A stretch of 64,000 bases of DNA from Prorocentrum cordatum (taxonomy: Eukaryota; Sar; Dinophyceae; Prorocentrales; Prorocentraceae), in the NCBI GenBank assembly GCA_963575745.1, contig CAUYUJ010001758.1, forward strand, positions 394,560-458,559. The letters are read 5' to 3'. Of this stretch, positions 63,388 through 64,000 are shown piece by piece. Within the stretch, counting starts at the first letter, position 1, and each line of letters begins with the position of its first letter. The position numbers were made by a program, and so were the translations under genes. The notes under the pieces are model-generated. The model saw nothing but the letters and a program-made list of their open reading frames with translations. It had not been told where the DNA came from and ran no database searches.

Positions 63388-63480
63388 TGACCACCATCAT
63401 CAGTCACATCTAGGCACACCCCTCACACGTTTCGTGGCCCCACAGGGAGTCCAACCGAAGGCCCCAGCGGCAGGGTCCGC
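63388..63480 (+). repeat. Single satellite C unit behind an ATC stub
   Basis: ACCACCATCATCAGTCACATC leads directly into GGCACACCCCTCACACG, TTTCGTGGCCCCACAGGG and CCGAAGGCCCCAGCGGCAGG. Confidence 0.8.
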
Positions 63481-64000
63481 CGCCAGGATATGTGTTCGCA
63501 GCGTCGGATCTCAGGTGCCCTGAGGACGGTGAGCTGAGGGGTCGGGAGGGCCGCCTCGCTCGCGGGCAAAGCGCCCCCTTCTGCTTACCCTCCAGACCTC
63601 GGAGGAGAAGCGGAGACGACCGCCGCCGAGAACCCATCGGGGGGGGCGCCCACCCCTGGGCGGTGGCGCGCCGGAGCGTCGTCGGGTACTGGGTGGCGCT
63701 GGGGCGTGCCGCCGCCCAGTGTTCGGCGCCCCCCGGTGGATTCTCGGTGGCGGTGGTCTCTGGCTCTCCCCGGACCCCCCCCCAAACCATGCACGGAGGC
63801 CAAGGGGGCCGTCGCCGAGCGGGGTCGTGCTAGGAAGGGTCCGACCGGGCGCTCCCGCAGATCTTATCTCGAGCCCTGGCTGCGCAATCCGAGCAGCGCC
63901 GCGGGCCTGAACTTTGCCCAGAGGGGCTGGACATGGAACCGTTAGTGGGGGAGAGTGAGAATGAGTGCGAGTGAGCGAGCGAACGAGTGAGGATGCGAGT
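63481..64000. other. No recognised feature
   Basis: GC-rich sequence; the last ~60 bp are GAGTGAGCGA-type purine repeats running off the window. Confidence 0.4.

Overview
This is eukaryotic nuclear DNA, most likely from a dinoflagellate with a GC-rich, repeat-swollen genome (a Prorocentrum-like composition would fit; the species is inference). Evidence: exon-like islands in mostly non-coding DNA, a GC-AG intron flanked by matching AG|GCG junctions, very long triplet, CT, GT and TA arrays, degenerate TTAGGG-type blocks, and decayed reverse transcriptase, tyrosine recombinase and methyltransferase relics of the kind I associate with dinoflagellate genomes. I see no bacterial operons, ribosome binding sites, rRNA, tRNA or CRISPR. 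Most long open frames are translations of simple repeats and are left out.

Layout. 0-4.1 kb: a TIR/8-bp-TSD MITE family (here A), a second dispersed repeat (B), then a near-perfect 90-bp satellite (C). 4.1-4.6 kb: the last two exons of a PIF1-like helicase. 5-14 kb: dispersed repeats, two inverted copies of a composite element (H), two telomere-like blocks and a 132-bp palindrome. 14-20 kb: CpG-rich DNA without recognisable genes. 20-24 kb: a 102-bp tandem array, a palindrome, GT and GGA/TCC arrays. 24.6-28 kb: a decayed tyrosine-recombinase retrotransposon (RT, RNase H, recombinase, methyltransferase-like) interrupted by a family A MITE. 29-35 kb: coding remnants (unknown protein, vWA-like, EF-hand-like) and a second C array. 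35-50 kb: repeat mosaic with three exactly 195-bp copies of a young MITE (G) and a ~1-kb hairpin. 50-55 kb: a diverged C array and a 1.8-kb CAGCCT higher-order repeat. 55.9-57.2 kb: the best gene, a Cys-rich multi-pass membrane protein with an SH3/Tudor-like tail; a related exon lies at 59.5 kb. 60-64 kb: diverged C units, a LINE relic and ordinary repeat DNA.

The identifiable genes do not form a pathway. What ties the window together is repeat biology: modules P, pyrimidine tract, (ATC)n and satellite C recur together; MITEs nest in other elements with readable target duplications; and satellite or triplet arrays abut exons, some perhaps serving as intron ends. Repeat family letters are labels invented here; no database search was possible.
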